A stretch of DNA of 64,000 nt, from positions 1,860,001 through 1,924,000 of the forward strand of contig NZ_CP013940.1 in NCBI RefSeq assembly GCF_001277215.2, given 5' to 3'. Source of the stretch: Cronobacter malonaticus LMG 23826 (GTDB lineage Bacteria > Pseudomonadota > Gammaproteobacteria > Enterobacterales > Enterobacteriaceae). This document shows positions 63,675 through 64,000 of this stretch, in pieces. The notes below the pieces were generated by a model. That model had not been told where the DNA came from, searched no databases, and was given only the letters and a program-made list of their open reading frames with translations. Both the position numbers and the translations under genes were made by a program. Position 1 is the stretch's first letter; each line of letters opens with the position of its first letter.

Positions 63675-64000
63675 ATGCCTGATTACCTGATTGAACCGAG
63701 CGACCCGACCCACCCTGACGCTATCGTTTTGCTGGCGGCGCTCTCCGAGACGCTGGTGGCGCTCACCGGCAGCTCGGGCAGGCAGTCGTTTGATAATGAC
63801 GATGTGCGCGCTGAGGGTGCCACTTTTTTACTGGCGCGCAACGCCAGCGGTACGGCTATTGGCTGCGTGGCCTGTCGGCCTTTTAAGCCCGGCATCGCCG
63901 AAATTAAACGTCTGTTCGCGCTGCCGGATAATCCCGGCGCGGGCAGCCAGTTATTAAGCGCGGCGGAGCGTTTCGCGCGCGACTTTGGCTATGAGCAAGC
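63675..64000 (+). CDS. GNAT-family N-acetyltransferase (partial, 3' end outside window)
   Basis: Probable acetyl-CoA-dependent acetyltransferase, divergent from the marR operon. The first 108 residues are in the window, starting MPDYLIEPSDPTHPDAIVLL. The GNAT core appears as GTAIGCVACRPF (strand beta4 region) and IAEIKRLFALP followed by GAGSQLLSAAERFA, which is the acetyl-CoA pyrophosphate-binding loop and helix. GAGAGGGAAAG precedes the ATG. The acceptor substrate cannot be told. Confidence 0.85.
   Translation, partial: MPDYLIEPSDPTHPDAIVLLAALSETLVALTGSSGRQSFDNDDVRAEGATFLLARNASGTAIGCVACRPFKPGIAEIKRLFALPDNPGAGSQLLSAAERFARDFGYEQ

Overview
The window is chromosomal DNA of a GC-rich member of the Enterobacteriaceae. 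Gene order (psp operon, ycjM-W, ycjX-F, tyrR, tpx, ycjG, mpaA, mppA, zntB, fnrS, ttcA, ydbK, ydbJ, hslJ, ldhA, ydbH-ynbE-ydbL, azoR, hrpA) follows the Escherichia coli region around 29-32 min. Coding sequence is diverged and pspE, ycjY, pgrR, dbpA and the uspE-fnr-ogt block are missing from their E. coli places. Cronobacter or a close relative is my best guess; this is inference from composition and synteny, not a database match. No prophage, CRISPR array, tRNA, rRNA or insertion sequence was seen.

Region by region. 1-2.7 kb: phage-shock genes, with pspF (3' end cut by the window edge) divergent from pspABCD across a sigma54 promoter. 2.8-15.7 kb: a complete glycoside cluster, ycjMNOPQRSTUV plus the LacI-type repressor ycjW. 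It encodes two phosphorylases, an ABC importer with an intact ATPase, the 3-keto-glycoside enzymes YcjQRS and a beta-phosphoglucomutase. 15.8-20.5 kb: ycjX-ycjF, tyrR with a perfect autoregulatory TyrR box, and tpx. 20.6-24.2 kb: the murein-peptide recycling trio ycjG, mpaA, mppA. 24.2-31.1 kb: an accessory, partly AT-rich stretch with secreted or lipoprotein unknowns, a possibly frameshifted gene, a three-repeat KGG stress protein, a GAF/degenerate-GGDEF/EAL phosphodiesterase and an orphan OrtT-like membrane toxin. 31.1-33.5 kb: zntB, the FNR-controlled small RNA FnrS, a proline-rich microprotein and ttcA.

33.8-41.9 kb: a second accessory block with an endonuclease/exonuclease/phosphatase-family enzyme, a stress-type short-chain dehydrogenase paired with a class I mannose-6-phosphate isomerase, and an AcoR-type sigma54 activator divergent from an aldehyde dehydrogenase-alcohol dehydrogenase operon that has a matching sigma54 promoter and upstream palindrome. 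42-53 kb: an unknown membrane protein, pyruvate:flavodoxin oxidoreductase, hslJ, ldhA, the YdbH-YnbE-YdbL envelope system and azoR. 53.3-58.2 kb: hrpA, then a REP-associated tyrosine transposase between two near-identical REP pairs, one continuing into a 22-bp tandem array. 58.2-63.5 kb: a five-gene operon of MarR regulator, DHA2 pump, membrane-fusion protein, outer-membrane channel and O-methyltransferase. The window ends inside a GNAT acetyltransferase gene.

No wholly new system was proven. The most interesting leads are the methyltransferase-containing efflux operon, the REP-derived tandem array beside the RAYT, the orphan OrtT locus, the proline-rich microprotein next to fnrS, the frameshifted small gene at 24.8-25.2 kb, and a GAFTGA-like loop retained in TyrR.
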